DNA from: Psococerastis gibbosa
Taxonomy: Eukaryota > Arthropoda > Insecta > Psocodea > Psocidae
DNA length: 64,000 bases
Assembly (NCBI GenBank): GCA_963971405.1
Contig: OZ020491.1
Coordinates: 18,222,855-18,286,854, forward strand
Reading direction: 5' to 3'
Part shown: one piece after another, positions 1 through 11,513 of the stretch
How positions within the stretch are numbered: position 1 is the stretch's first letter
Layout: every line of letters begins with the position of its first letter
Program-made: the position numbers and the translations under genes
Notes under the pieces: model-generated
Seen by the model: only the letters and a program-made list of their open reading frames with translations
Told to the model about the DNA's origin: nothing
The model's database searches: none

Positions 1-2674
1 TCTTGATTGTCTGATTATATCTTTCAGTTGGGTTACTTTGTGGATAATAACGCGGACAGAAATGTATTTTGATATGGTGGTCTTCACAGAATTGTTTAAA
101 TCGCCTACTAGTAAATTGTGATCCATTATCCACCAGTATGATCTCCGGTACTCCATGATGCATGATAACATGATTGAACAGGGCGTCTTCGACAGTCTTC
201 GAAGTCGCAGATTTCAATGGGACTCCTATACTCCACTTTGTGCACGAGTCAATGAAGACACAGATATAACGATGGCCACCGCGACTGCGGGGTAATGGTC
301 CCACTAAGTCGCAAGTCAGAAGTCGAAATGGTTTGAGTGATGGCGGGTGCACCTGCATGTGCCTATGAGGCGTGGTATTGCGTGGTTTATGGCGTTGACA
401 ATCCAGACATCGGCGAACGGCGAGGCGCACATCTCGGGCCATTCTTGGCCAGTAATGGTTCTCAGCGATGCGACGGAGAGTGCGATTGATTCCGAGATGG
501 CCAGACGGTAATGACGAGTGATGCTGCTTAATCAACTCCTCTCGAAACTCGGATGGTACAAGTAACTTAAGATCATCGGTTTTGGTAAGTCGATCTCGAA
601 CGGATTTGAAAATGGATGTGGGAGTAAGATGAAACTGCGGGAAATGAGTAGGATTCTGTTCTATCTTCTTACGTAAGGCGAGGTACCATGGATCCGTAAT
701 GGTACTAAAGTCGGGTAAAGGCGCAGTAATTCCCGTCAAGGCGGAAATGACGGTGGAAGGCTGCATTCGTGACAAGCAGTCAGGAACAACATGAGTGGAA
801 CCCTTCTTATGGAGGATCTCCATGTCGAACTGGTTTAGAGTAACTAACCAACGGGCCAGACGTCCGCTCGGGTTAGGAATGTTTCGGATCCATTTCAAAG
901 CCAGGTGATCCGTCACACAGGTGAATCGCGTTCCCCAGATGTAGAAAGACCAGGTAGTGACCGCATGTAGTACCGCCAACAACTCCTTTTCTGTCGTACT
1001 GTAATTACGCTGGCTACTGGATAACGTTTTCGATGTATATGCGACGGCGTAGGGCACTCCGTCTTCTTCTTGGATCAGCACAGCTCCAACTGCAATGTCC
1101 GAAGAATCACAGTGAATCTGAAATGGTTTAGAGAAGTCAGGACAGCGCAAGACAGGATAAGACGTAAGGCAATCCTTCAACTTCTGAAAGGCAGATTCCC
1201 GTTGCTCAGTCCATTCAAAACGGGTATCTTTATGTAGCAGCTGGTTCAACGGGGCGGCAGTCTCGGAAAAACTCGGAATGAAACGCCTAAACCATCCCAC
1301 CATTCCTAGGTAGGCGCGGACGGCCTTTACAGACGTTGGTCTTGGATAATTTCTGATCGCGACGACCTTGTCTTCGGAGACTTGTAGTATGCCTCCTCCC
1401 ACACGATATCCGAGGTAGATGAGCTCAGATCGGACGAACGTGGACTTTGTCCAATTTACCTTTAAGTTGGCTTGACGGAGGAGTCGGAAAACTATTTCTA
1501 AATGTTTCTTATGTAGTTCCGCGGTACGGGAAAATATTAAAACATCATCTAGGTATACGATTGTAAACTCTTGAGCTTCGCGAAGTACTCGCTGCATCAG
1601 ACTCTGGAATGTCGCGGGCATCGTACTAAGCCCGAAAGGTGCATAGGCATGTTCAAAAAGACCCATATTGGGTACTATAAAAGCTGTTAAAGGTCTGGTG
1701 TCATCCGCTACGCGGATTTGATGATAGCCCGACAGGAGGTCAAGCGAAGATACAAAATACGCATCTTTCAGACGGTCCAGAGACTCATGAATCCGGGGTA
1801 AAGGAAAAGCATTGGATTTACACAAGGCGTTTACACGTTTGTAGTCGACGCAGACTCTTATCTCGCCGTTTTTCTTGCGGACCGGAACTACAGGCGACGC
1901 CCATTCAGACTCTGACGGAACAATGACGCCGTCTGCTAGTAATTTCTTAATCTGCTGATGCACAATCTCCAGGACCGGTGGTGACATCGGGTAGTAGCGC
2001 TGTTTGACCGGCACCGTATTCAACTCCTTCAGGTACATTCGATGCTCTACGAGGTCACACTTGCCACTCGAAGTGAGGAACTGCTGTTTCCATTTGCGAA
2101 GTAAGTCATTGAAGTCGGCTCTGTCAACGGGTGTTAAGTCCTGGTGGCAGAATTCCTCCATTTCATTAATATTTGGGTCTTCAATGGTCACATCCTTGAC
2201 GTCCACCTCATCCACACAGTGTAGAGAAAAAGCGTCAGCACGAATGATAGTAGGGGCTGCACCATCTTGAAGAGTTACTCGATGTTGTCCGAAGTCAATG
2301 ACGGTTCGGAGGGCTTGCAGTGTGTTCATCCCCACAATTAGAGGATGAGAGAGACGCTTCACAAGGTAACAATCTCCTGCCCAATTTGCGGGTCCCGCGT
2401 CCGTTTCTACAATGAGGTTGATCTTGACACACCCGACTACTTCGGCTTCTTCCCCATTGGCAACAGTCGCGCTTGCCGACACCGCGCGGATGTGATGTCC
2501 CCTTTTTTGTAATTCATGCCAATACTCACTTAAGATGACAGAGTGAGTCGATCCGGGGTCAATAAGTCCAATAACTGGAATCCCACCCATGTCTACTTTA
2601 ATGTAGTACCGTTTCTGGGGGTCCGGCGCGTTCGCACAAGAAGACAAATCAATCTGCACCGATGGCTGATTGTT
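1..2674 (-). CDS. pol: Gypsy-type pol polyprotein, partial (element Gypsy-1)
   Basis: This is the protease, reverse transcriptase, RNase H and integrase frame of a Gypsy LTR retrotransposon; its 3' end lies beyond the window edge. Read on the minus strand, the frame holds in order a protease-like LIDPGSTHSVI near 2560, the RT catalytic YLDDVLIF with YLDD at 1555-1544, an RNase H core (AVAYTSKT, NYSTTEKELLAVLH) near 1000-1090, an HHCC finger near 395-500, and integrase residues D (310-308), D (130-128) and E (25-23). Codons checked at 310, 130, 478, 1087, 1555 and 2674 share one phase, so the frame appears open. It begins in the -1 phase relative to the gag stop at 2674-2676, which suggests -1 frameshifting or an equivalent route. 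The protease has D-P-G where D-S/T-G is usual. Every codon was not checked for stops. Confidence 0.9.
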
Positions 2675-4062
2675 CACTGTTGTTGGTGAGGTTGTTCGGT
2701 TGCGGGGGTCGTGGTCACCTGCCTCGCCACGCCCCCTTGGCTGTTTAACTTCGGTGGCCGGCATGTACAAAGGCTGGATAGGACTCCCGTCTTGCCACAG
2801 TGATAACAAAATGGACGAGAAGTGGTTTGGCAGTCTCGTTCCCGATGTCCAAACAGGCGGCAACCCCTACACTTGTAAGTGGTCATATTGGCAGGAGAAA
2901 CCAGCGCCAGGAGTTGTGGTCTTGAAGCTCCAAAGTCACCGTAGAGAGGGTTGCATAGCATAGCGTTGGTCGGTGGAACGTAGGACGCTTGTTGTTCCAG
3001 TTGGTGCTCCGCCGCGACGCAAGTTATTTCAAAGGATTTTATTGAGGTATATACCGTAAGTTGGGAACCTACAAGACTAGCCAGTCGAGGGGGTAGGTGA
3101 GCCATGAGTAACGGTACAAGTTCGACTTCTTTGAGTGGAGTTGCGAGGTCGTCGTTCAGTGCCTTCATGGCCGCGATGTAGTGGGCCACCTTTTCGTGTT
3201 CTCCCATCGTTCTAGTATATAGTAAGACCTTCAACTTGAGTTGATGGTCTGCCGGCAGGTAAACGTTCTTCAGCGCCATTTCCAGTTCGGTCCATAGTGC
3301 ATACTTATTTCCGGCGTACCACCGAGCGGCTGGCCCGTCAAATAGCGTAGGTATGGCGCGGAGTTTTTCGTCTTCTGTTAGTGGGTGAAGGGCAAGGCAA
3401 TCTTTCAATTTGTTAAAAAAAAGTGGTAGACTCCCGTCGGCACCGGTGAACGTGATGTTGCGTCGTCGTGCCTCTTTTAAAAACATTTCTAGTTGTGGCC
3501 TAGAGCTTCTCCCTGGAAGAACCTGTCGCAGGAAATCGCGTTGCAACTCTAAATTGACCTTGAAGATTCGATTCAGTACTCTCTCCATCCGTATCTCCTC
3601 TCCTTGATCGTGGGAAAGCTCTTCCTCAGGCTCCAAGTCTGTTGGTCGAGTCTCGGGTAATGGTGAACTTACCAATTGCAAATTTGCAAATTTTTCAATG
3701 TCGCCTAGGCAAGCTGGATGATCATTCACGTAGCTTTTCATATATTGTCGTTGCTCTTCCAGATCAGCCGCCGGTAACTCACATCCGACTTCCGTGGCTA
3801 ATGACTCGAGCTTCTCTCCATCACAGTTGGTTAGATACTGTGTTAATGTTAATGGTACCACTAAGTAAGGAGGCCGTACAATAGTAACGTCTGCCATATC
3901 CTCAAACTGGTTTGCCGACGCCGGTGTCGCTAAGAAGTGGCTTTTTAATTCCTTTTTCAGGGTCTCCTTCGTGCCTTCTATCGGTAATCCTAACTGTTCA
4001 GCGATCTCTTCTAGCCGGGCCTTACTGGTGGCACTCAAAAACTGTATTAGGGTTCGCGGCAT
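2674..4062 (-). CDS. gag: Gag protein of element Gypsy-1
   Basis: This is the structural capsid and nucleocapsid protein of the minus-strand Gypsy element. The first in-frame ATG is at 4062-4060; the frame is open a few codons upstream but without an ATG, so 462 residues are expected. The C-terminal part has one CX2CX4HX4C zinc knuckle (CRGCRLFGHRERDC), followed by a second cysteine cluster (FCYHCGK...LCTC) that lacks the knuckle histidine. The central motif GPAARWY and the later NPLYGD resemble GPAAQWF and HPLYGD of the gag part at 48724-53400, so the two elements are distant relatives of one clade. The product would assemble the particle and package element RNA. The stop at 2674 overlaps the start of the pol frame. 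Confidence 0.85.
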   Translation of the reverse strand: MPRTLIQFLSATSKARLEEIAEQLGLPIEGTKETLKKELKSHFLATPASANQFEDMADVTIVRPPYLVVPLTLTQYLTNCDGEKLESLATEVGCELPAADLEEQRQYMKSYVNDHPACLGDIEKFANLQLVSSPLPETRPTDLEPEEELSHDQGEEIRMERVLNRIFKVNLELQRDFLRQVLPGRSSRPQLEMFLKEARRRNITFTGADGSLPLFFNKLKDCLALHPLTEDEKLRAIPTLFDGPAARWYAGNKYALWTELEMALKNVYLPADHQLKLKVLLYTRTMGEHEKVAHYIAAMKALNDDLATPLKEVELVPLLMAHLPPRLASLVGSQLTVYTSIKSFEITCVAAEHQLEQQASYVPPTNAMLCNPLYGDFGASRPQLLALVSPANMTTYKCRGCRLFGHRERDCQTTSRPFCYHCGKTGVLSSLCTCRPPKLNSQGGVARQVTTTPATEQPHQQQ

Positions 4063-5011
4063 TATCTTTCGCACTTTTCACTATATATATTTATATAAAT
4101 ATATATTTTTTTTTTCCACAACAATGTCTATCGTAATATTAAATAGTCTTACGTGAAGTAATTCACACGATAATTGTTATTAATACACTTATTATTTATA
4201 ATTATCATAAAAAGGGAAGTAGGTGTTCCTAAACACCCCCTCCTCAAACCCAAGACGAATGCGACTAAAGAAAACTAACTGGTATATATTATACCACTTT
4301 TGGTAACCAATATAGGCCTACCTGCTTATTATTAATATAATGAATTAATACTTCCTTATCATTCATTCCATACATACAATACTACGACCAAGAGTGTGTG
4401 AACTACCCCAATGCTGATAACTGAGCCAATTTGCACAAAACAAGTCAAATATATTCCGTGTCAAACAGAAAGGACAAACTCCTATCAATGGTTTACCATA
4501 ATTAAAGTAAAATGACGATAATTTTTATATAGGCCCAATATTAAATAAATAGTTATAGATTGAATTACATAAAACCGATGTTGACTCCTCTGGATCCGTC
4601 CGTCCTCAACCCTGACGAATTGACGAAACTGTAATTATAACCACAACAGCACAAAGATTATCCGTAACCTAAGCCCTGTTGACAATCAAAACATTTTATT
4701 ATCACTATTTTTTTCTTAGCGAACATCTTTCAAAAATATAAATGCCATGATTAAGAATTTTAAAAAGTATCATTTACTGTTTGTTATTATCTTTTCGAAA
4801 ACTATCATTTCCAAAATTATTAATATCACTTGTCAACAACTAATTCAAAACTACTGTTGTTTATATCTTTTCAAAACTATTGTTCTAGCCTAGAAATATC
4901 ACTTTTGTCAACAATCCATTTAAAAATAAGATTATCATGTTCGTAACAATTTCACAACAATCATTCCAACCATTCTACAACCTCGGGCCCCAACGTTGGT
5001 GTGAGCCACTT
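4063..5011 (-). other. Leader of Gypsy-1 with possible primer-binding site
   Basis: This is the A+T-rich untranslated stretch between gag and the presumed 5' LTR. Reading the minus strand from 5008 gives TGGCTCACACCAACG and then TTGGGGCCCGAGG. That resembles a lengthened tRNA-Lys primer site (TGGCGCCCAACGTGGGGC), but it is not an exact match. No reading frame of interest was seen. Confidence 0.45.
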
Positions 5012-5454
5012 TGTTGCGTTTTCTCCCCGGCTTAGGGTTCTTTAGGAGAGGCTGTAGGATCGAGGAATGAATGTTGTGAAATAATTACAACAAGATTTAA
5101 TTAACAGAAATTATATTCTTGATAGAATTATGAAACCCTAAGATATAGAAAAATAGAGCACCTGTAGTAGCGTGGCCAATAAGCGTCTCCAATAAATAAA
5201 AAGTAAGCGATCACCTCATGGCTCAATCCTAAATCGTCACATTGTCTGGGCTGAGGAGGGAGCGGAGTCCGAACACCCCCTTCCGGGTGGGGTTTAGCCC
5301 ATCATCGTCGAAATCAAATCCATGCCACCACAACTCCTGCCAGCCATCATCCTTATGACTTCTTCCTTCTTTAAAATCTCATTTCTTTTTTTCTTTTTTT
5401 TAAAATCCAAATCGGGTTATAAGAAATTCTCGGCCATCCTTTTTCGTAACATTT
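5012..5454 (-). repeat. Probable 5' LTR of Gypsy-1 (upper boundary tentative)
   Basis: On the minus strand a segment starting TGTTACGAAAAAGG near 5454 and ending GAAAACGCAACA at 5012 has the TG...CA ends of an LTR. It lies three bases before the possible primer site. The second LTR is outside the window, so this boundary cannot be confirmed from a repeat pair. Confidence 0.3.
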
Positions 5455-6107
5455 TCTAACAAGCCACCGCAAATTCAACCGGTCGCCAACCTCTCGTCAA
5501 AAACTTTTTTAAAGTAATAATAATAATAATAAAAGTATTTTTATTAATAAATAGAAATAAATAATAATAGATACTTTATGATTTTGTGATTTTAAAAGAT
5601 CTGGCGATAATTAAATTGTGAATAATAATAAAAGATAGAAAAAATTAATTTATTTTAAACCGAATGTGATATTTGGAGGTTGGTTAATTGAACAAAACAA
5701 ATATGGCGGATTTACAAATAAATAAATAAATTGAAAAAATTTAATAAATAATAATAAGAAGATATGTAATCGTAATATTAAGATTTAGTATATCCAGTAA
5801 ACTGGATACACATATAAAAAGGTAGGGTTGCACGCTACAAGTTCACCGAATTTAGAAAAAAAAATCAATTCGAGACTTGATTGTTGTGAACCTTCATCCA
5901 GATTTTCATCAAATTCCAACAAGCAATTTGTCCACAAATTGGCGGACAGACAGACCGACAGGCAGACTGTCATTTCCTTCTCAAATCCAATGAGTTCGTC
6001 ACTCCTCCTATATATATACTACTAGCCCGCGGTGTGGCCACAGTTACTCGGGCTTAAATAAATAAATATAAATAAATATCGACTTTTTTGTTCTATTACC
6101 AAGCAAT
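5455..6107. other. A+T-rich noncoding stretch with an eroded CAGA-rich repeat
   Basis: No gene is seen. The part at about 5770-6010 has a (CAGACAGA)-like tract preceded by TTTTCATCAAATTCCAAC. This is the same layout as the HINE-like family at 12968-13861 on its minus strand, so it may be a very old relative. Confidence 0.3.
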
Positions 6108-6499
6108 CACTCATCGTTAAAATTAACTTTGTATAGTTTTACGAATAAAATTAAATTAAAAATTCACAACCGGTTTCGGCTCACGCCATCGTCAAGTGCG
6201 ATTGAAAACAGATAAAACAAAAGGTATGCAAGCTAAAACAAAATAAAACTCATTGTCAGGATAACACACAGCATCGCATAAAGTAAACAATTGAAATTGA
6301 ACAATTAAACATTAACCAATGGAAGCGCTAACAAGGGGGAACTACTTAAAAAGGTTATGTCATTAAGTAACGATTTGTTTTTAACCATAGCTTCCCTAAT
6401 CTCAATGGTTTCTAAATTATCAAGAAGTTTCCCCTTGTTGTGAATTTTTAATTTAATTTAATTCGTAAAACTATACAAAGTTAATTTTAACAATGAGTG
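6108..6499. mobile_element. MITE-like element with ~60 bp terminal inverted repeats
   Basis: The left arm from 6108 (CACTCATCGTTAAAATTAAC) is the reverse complement of the right arm ending at 6499 (...AACAATGAGTG), over about 60 bp with few mismatches. The interior has no reading frame. On the minus strand it carries a hairpin-like GGCGTGAGCC followed by GAAACCGG. No target duplication is obvious. Confidence 0.65.
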
Positions 6500-7031
6500 A
6501 CAGCAAGTTTTACAAAGGAGACTATTATGTTTACTAAGCTTAATGGTATGAATGTACCCTATCACCATGTACAGTAGCTATGGACATTTACTGCAGTCAA
6601 TTCTTACTGAAAATGTGTCTACTGCCATGTTTTGCCCAAACCCAAAGCAGCGGCAATCCATTGGCAACATGTATTTGCGACACATGGTGGAATAACTCAC
6701 CCTAAGGTGGAGCCTGGGATTGCTTCAAATTTTATTTACCTCCAGGCTAGATATTATTTTCCCTTGCTGGTTTTGAAGGACAAGATTTGATTTACACAAG
6801 AGAATTCTCAAGGTTTAGCTATAGGTATACTGTATAACAAACAAATTCATCCTTCGGTTTGCATTTTCCAAGTTTTCCGCTGTTTTTGCTTAATATCAGT
6901 CCGACATTGCGGTGATAAATTGCATTTCTCTGATAGTTTCATAATATTGAATTGATTTTACGTTTACTATTTTTATTTTTAATCAGTGTATGGTACAATC
7001 GATTGCGGGTCCTCCGTTCTTATAAATCGTT
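6500..7031. other. Noncoding, nothing recognised
   Basis: Unique-looking sequence with no convincing reading frame, RNA gene or repeat. Confidence 0.4.
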
Positions 7032-8668
7032 AAGGCCCAACCGGAGCCCCCCCCCCCCTCTCCCGCGGGACACCATGTTATTCGTTTTTTGTACTAAGTC
7101 GAATTTCGCAGTAAATATTTATTGTGAGATAGAAACAAGATTTTAAATATTACTCAACATTTTGATACATGATACGTGGCCGTCACTGAATTCAACATTG
7201 TACAAAACGAGTGGCATTGGTGTCCCGTGGTTTCGGGTCTTGGATATATCAATACGGACGATTGTGGCCAATTTTATTGCTACTAGTGACGGCCACATAT
7301 CATGTATCAAAATGCCGAAAAATCTTTCTTCAAAAGCCTAAAAAAATGTATCTTTACAATTTAATATTTACTGTGAAATTCGACTTTGTACCGAGTGGCC
7401 TTGATGGTGTCCCGGGGGAAGTTTCGGCTCTTGGATATATCAATTCGGACGATTGTGGTCAATGTTATTGCCACTAGAGACTGCCACATATCATGTATCA
7501 AAATGTCGAGAAATCATTCTTCAAATGCCTAAAAAAATTATCTTTACAATTTAATATTTACTGTGAAATTCGACTTTGTACCGAGTGGCCTTGATGGTGT
7601 CCCGGGGGAAGTTTCGGCTCTTGGATATATCAAGTCGGACGATTGTGGCCAATGTTATTGCTACTAGAGACGGCCACATATCATGTATCAAAATGTCGAG
7701 AAATCTTTCTTCAAATGCCTAAAAAAAAATTATCTTTACAATAAATAGTTACTGTGAAATTCGACTTTGTACAAATTAATTGGCATTGATGGTGTCCCGG
7801 GGGAAGTTTCGGCTCTTGGATATATCAATTCGGACGATTGTGGTCAATGTTATTGCTACTAGAGACGGCCACGTATCATGTATGAAAATGTCGAGAAATC
7901 TTTCTTCAAATGCCTATAAAAATGTATCTTTACAATTTAATATTTACTGTGAAATTCGACTTTGTACCGAGTGGCCTTGATGGTGTCCCGGGGGAAGTTT
8001 TGGCTCTTGGATATATCAATTCGGACGATTGTGGTCAATGTTATTGCTACTAGAGACGGCCACATATCATGTATCAAAATGTCGAAAAATCTTTCTTCAA
8101 ATGCCTAAAAAAATGTATCTTTACAATTTAATATTTACTGTGAAATTCGACTTTGTACCGAGTGGCCTTGATGGTGTCCCGGGGGAAGTTTCCGCTCTTG
8201 GATATATCAATTCGGACGATTGTGGTCAATGTTATTGCTACTAGAGACGGCCACATATCATGTATCAAAATGTCCGGCTCTTGGATATATCAATTCGGAC
8301 GATTGTGGTCAATGTTATTGCTACTAGAGACAGCCACATATCATGTATCAAAATGTCGAGAAATCTTTCTTCAAATGCCTAAAAAAAATTATCCTTACAA
8401 TAAATAGTTACTGTGAAATTCGACTTTGTACAAAACAATTGGCATTGATTGTGTCCCGGGGGAAGTTTCGGCTCTTGGATGTATCAATTCGGACGATTGT
8501 GGTCAATGTTATTGCTACTAGAGACGGCCACATATCATGTATGAAAATGTCGAGAAATCTTTCTTCAAATGCCTTAGAACTATTAACTTTACAATAAATA
8601 GTTACTGTGAAATTCGACTTTGTACAAAAACGAGTGGTATTGGTGTCCCGGGGGAGGTTTCGGGTTGG
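7032..8668. mobile_element. Inverted-repeat element carrying a tandem array of ~190 bp units
   Basis: About seven and a half direct copies of a ~190 bp unit are present. GGTGTCCCG-type starts lie near 7219, 7406, 7596, 7791, 7982, 8173, 8450 and 8642. Spacing is 187-195 bp, apart from one 277 bp interval that holds an extra ~86 bp partial copy from 8274. A diverged copy of the unit lies in the opposite orientation at about 7053-7190, so the block is bounded by inverted repeats (CCCAACCGG on the left, CGGGTTGG on the right). It looks like a MITE-type element whose inner unit expanded into a minisatellite. Short frames at 7211-8597 are translations of the repeat and are not genes. Confidence 0.8.
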
Positions 8669-8811
8669 TTGAAAAAAGCCTGATCGAAATTGGAGACACT
8701 GGAGCTACCCTATGCCACCACTGAGATATTTATTCTCTTGGTTAAAATGAAAGCTGTAATTTATCATGTAAATTATGATGTAGGCTATCAGCGTTTTGTT
8801 TCCGAGTCTTA

Positions 8812-9120
8812 AGCTGGCTATTCACGAGGGCTCCAAACGGACTCGCGCCAAGCCAAATGGCGTGACTTGTTCCATTTGGCGTTAGGGCCATTTAGAGAGG
8901 TCATTCACGACTACGCTGAACCAGTCGCTCTAAATCTTTCAAATTGTTCAGTGTAAAAGTACCTCTTCCATATCGTCACACTGTACAATTTGAAAGATTT
9001 GGAGCGACTGGTTCAGCGTAGTCGTGAATGACCCCTCTAAATGGCGCTGACGCCAAATGGAACAGGACGCGCCATTTGGCTTGGCGTGAGTCCGTTTGGA
9101 GCCCTCGTGAATGGTCAGCT
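8812..9120. mobile_element. Palindromic MITE, TWA target duplication (intact copy)
   Basis: This 309 bp element is almost entirely an inverted repeat with arms of about 145 bp around a short centre near 8966. It starts AGCTGGCTATTCACGAGGGC and ends with the reverse complement of that sequence with one change. It is flanked by TTA at 8809-8811 and 9121-9123. A 3 bp TWA duplication is the signature of PIF/Harbinger (Tourist-like) insertions, so that superfamily is inferred. A second copy is split by the Gypsy element at 41545-54894. Confidence 0.88.
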
Positions 9121-9123
9121 TTA

Positions 9124-10159
9124 CGCTCAAATTGAAATAATCTATCAGTGAATACTAAAAATGACCTCGAGCACGAATGTGACCTATCCGCAGGAATTTG
9201 AAACTCAAATATGTGTTTCTAGCAAATTAATACGGTATGTATCACAAAGCTCTGAAGCGCTTTGCATTAAAGTTTTCTATGATTCAAACAGAACAGAAAG
9301 CACGGTGGCACTAAAAAGAATATACGTACCTCTTAAGATAAGGTAGGCTCTTCGAGTGGAAGTGACGCTTGAATTTCGTTGAGCCTCTTTTGTAGGTAAT
9401 GTCCTAGCGAAATATGACTACAACACACGCAAGGTTTGCCCCCCCCCCCTCTCCCCGAATCTCCCCTTTTCCCCCCTCCCCAGTGGAGACACTGACAAAT
9501 ATCTTAGCGCGGATCCAGAAAGGGCCACGTCCCAGGAGATGTCATCAAAGTCCCGGTATAACTAATACGATTTTGGCTTACCCCTGCGGACCCAGTACGA
9601 TCGCTCATGTATCTTTATCTCGGGTACTGGCCATTACAGTCTAGTCCCAATTTTGTACGTATTAGGGTAAAGAGCTAATTGTTATTGCTTAGGAATTTGC
9701 CAATGTACTGGTACTGAATGCCAAGTAGTGCTTACACCCTCATTACCGTGCCTTGACTAATGATGATGCTTAATAGGTCTCCAGAGATATTCTTCAGATG
9801 TTCTTTGTCAGAAAATGAAGCTGCCGACTGCTGACTTAGAGCTTAAGAAGCCCCCACTATCCGTTTTGGCATGAAAAGTCAAATTTCAGTTAGGCATAAA
9901 TGAGATATCCTCTACATTTTGATGTACATTAGTTCGTATGGCCGCCACTAACGCACTCACTACTAGCATTGAACTTGATTTGTAAAAGTAAGGATGTTAG
10001 GTTGAAGGAGTTTAAAAGCAATGTACTATATAAAAATGAAATGGAACATTTCTTCTACTGTATGATACCTCATTTATGGCTGTACATTATGTATTTTTCG
10101 AGAAATGTGACTTTGCAAAAATAACGAAAAATGGGGCTCCTTCATCTTCTTCTTCTTTG
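9124..10159. other. Noncoding, pyrimidine-rich patch, nothing recognised
   Basis: A C/T-rich tract lies at about 9435-9482. No gene or clear repeat was found in the rest. Confidence 0.35.
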
Positions 10160-10500
10160 AATGCCTCTTCTATCGGAGATTGGCGATCATCATGATCATC
10201 ATCCCTAAAAAGAGAAGTCGTGCTCTTTTCAAACCACAGCCTCAGGTTTAAACCAGGATTTTCTTTTTCTGCCGGGAGCCCTCTGTCCTTCTATCTTCCC
10301 ATGGATTATTACATGCAGAAGGCGATACTTTTCGTTCCTCATCACATGACCGAAGTTTGTTAGTTTCCGCGTCTTAACCGCCAGCCGAAACTCAGCATTA
10401 CAGACCTCTCCAGGATATGCGCAGTATTTGTCTGTATATCCACGTTTCAAATGCACTGATTCTCTTCTCCATAGCGTGTGTGGGAACTCCATTTGCTGTT
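10160..10500 (-). pseudogene. Eroded LINE fragment (C-terminal part of ORF2)
   Basis: The minus-strand translation includes KTRKLTNFGHVMRNEKYRLL, followed by IIHGKIEGQRAPGRKRKSW. This matches the conserved tail seen after the reverse transcriptase domain in many animal LINE polyproteins (GHVMRN..., GKIEG, GR+). Both ends are missing and no RT catalytic core is present, so this is a dead fragment. Confidence 0.7.
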
Positions 10501-10623
10501 ACAACCCGCACTCACCACGCTTAGAAAGGGTTTTTTTGAGGAATACTTGCCCAGCGCTATGCATTTGAACATAGGCCTTACTGTGTAATTGAATTCCTAA
10601 TTATTTACCGCGTTTATTGTCAT

Positions 10624-10785
10624 CAAGGGCGGATTTGCCTCCAATTTAGGGGGGAGGGGTCAGGGGGAAGATTCAGTGCATTACATTAAAAACATTATTA
10701 TTTTTAATTCCCACTGTAAACCCATTTTTATCTAGTGTTCATATTTGGGGGGGGGGGTCCAGACCCCCCCTAAAATCCGCCCTTG
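10624..10785. mobile_element. Short G-run MITE, hAT-like
   Basis: The ends are CAAGGGCGGATT and its reverse complement AATCCGCCCTTG. The element is flanked by ATTGTCAT (10616-10623) and ATTGCCAT (10786-10793), an 8 bp target duplication with one change. The interior has a G run on the left and a C run near the right end. The 8 bp duplication points to the hAT superfamily. Confidence 0.75.
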
Positions 10786-10924
10786 ATTGCCATGCAGTAA
10801 AGCGGTACTGCCATGAGGTGTGCCAGATTAATTAGAATTATATTTATGCGTGGCTGCACCCCTTGCGGGGCTTTACCCTACCTACCCTACTTGGGTATCC
10901 GAATTTGTAAACAATCGTATGCAT

Positions 10925-11085
10925 CAGGGCCGTGATCAGGTTGTTTCGGAGGGGATCCAAATTTTTTTTTTTGCATATTTTATTAATGAACGTCCATGAA
11001 AGTCCGTCCATTCTATTCAGTGTACAGCCCATCTATTTCGGAGGGGGTCCGGACCCCTTGGCCCACCCCCCTGGGCACGGCCTTG
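10925..11085. mobile_element. Short G-run MITE, hAT-like (exact 8 bp duplication)
   Basis: It starts CAGGGCCGTGATCAGG and ends with CCTGGGCACGGCCTTG, nearly its reverse complement. GTATGCAT is repeated exactly at 10917-10924 and 11086-11093. The interior resembles the element at 11514-11716. Confidence 0.8.
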
Positions 11086-11513
11086 GTATGCATAGAGTAG
11101 GCCTGATGATTTGGAAACCAAATATACTGCAAACAAGACAATGGCCATTTGGTACAAAGCAACATTATTTTTGCCCCGGATGACGTGTAATTAAACAAAC
11201 ATACTATCAGCTGTTTTTCGTCTAACTTAAGTAGGACGGAAGCCATCTGTTGGGCCTTATCCGATTGTCCGCAACCCAGCTAACTTTAATTTATGAGCTT
11301 ATCAGCAATATTGGATACAAAATTACCACAAGGTTCTCTAAAAACTGATTCATTGCAACGTGCAACCTAGTGTACAGTTACAATTTTAAGATTACCCCTC
11401 GATAACCCCAAAATCTATTGGTTTATATTTATTTATTTAATCTATCCTAACAGTAGGGGACTATTTCGTACATACCACTAGCCTATTAAGAGTTCTTTTA
11501 GTTTAGGTGCGTT

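Noticed and set aside
2004-2963. Plus-strand frames over the Gypsy-1 gag and pol
   Set aside because: They are shadows of the minus-strand gag and pol frames, which hold the catalytic motifs.
7211-8597. Series of short plus-strand frames with similar peptides
   Set aside because: They are translations of the ~190 bp tandem units, change frame from unit to unit and lack gene context.
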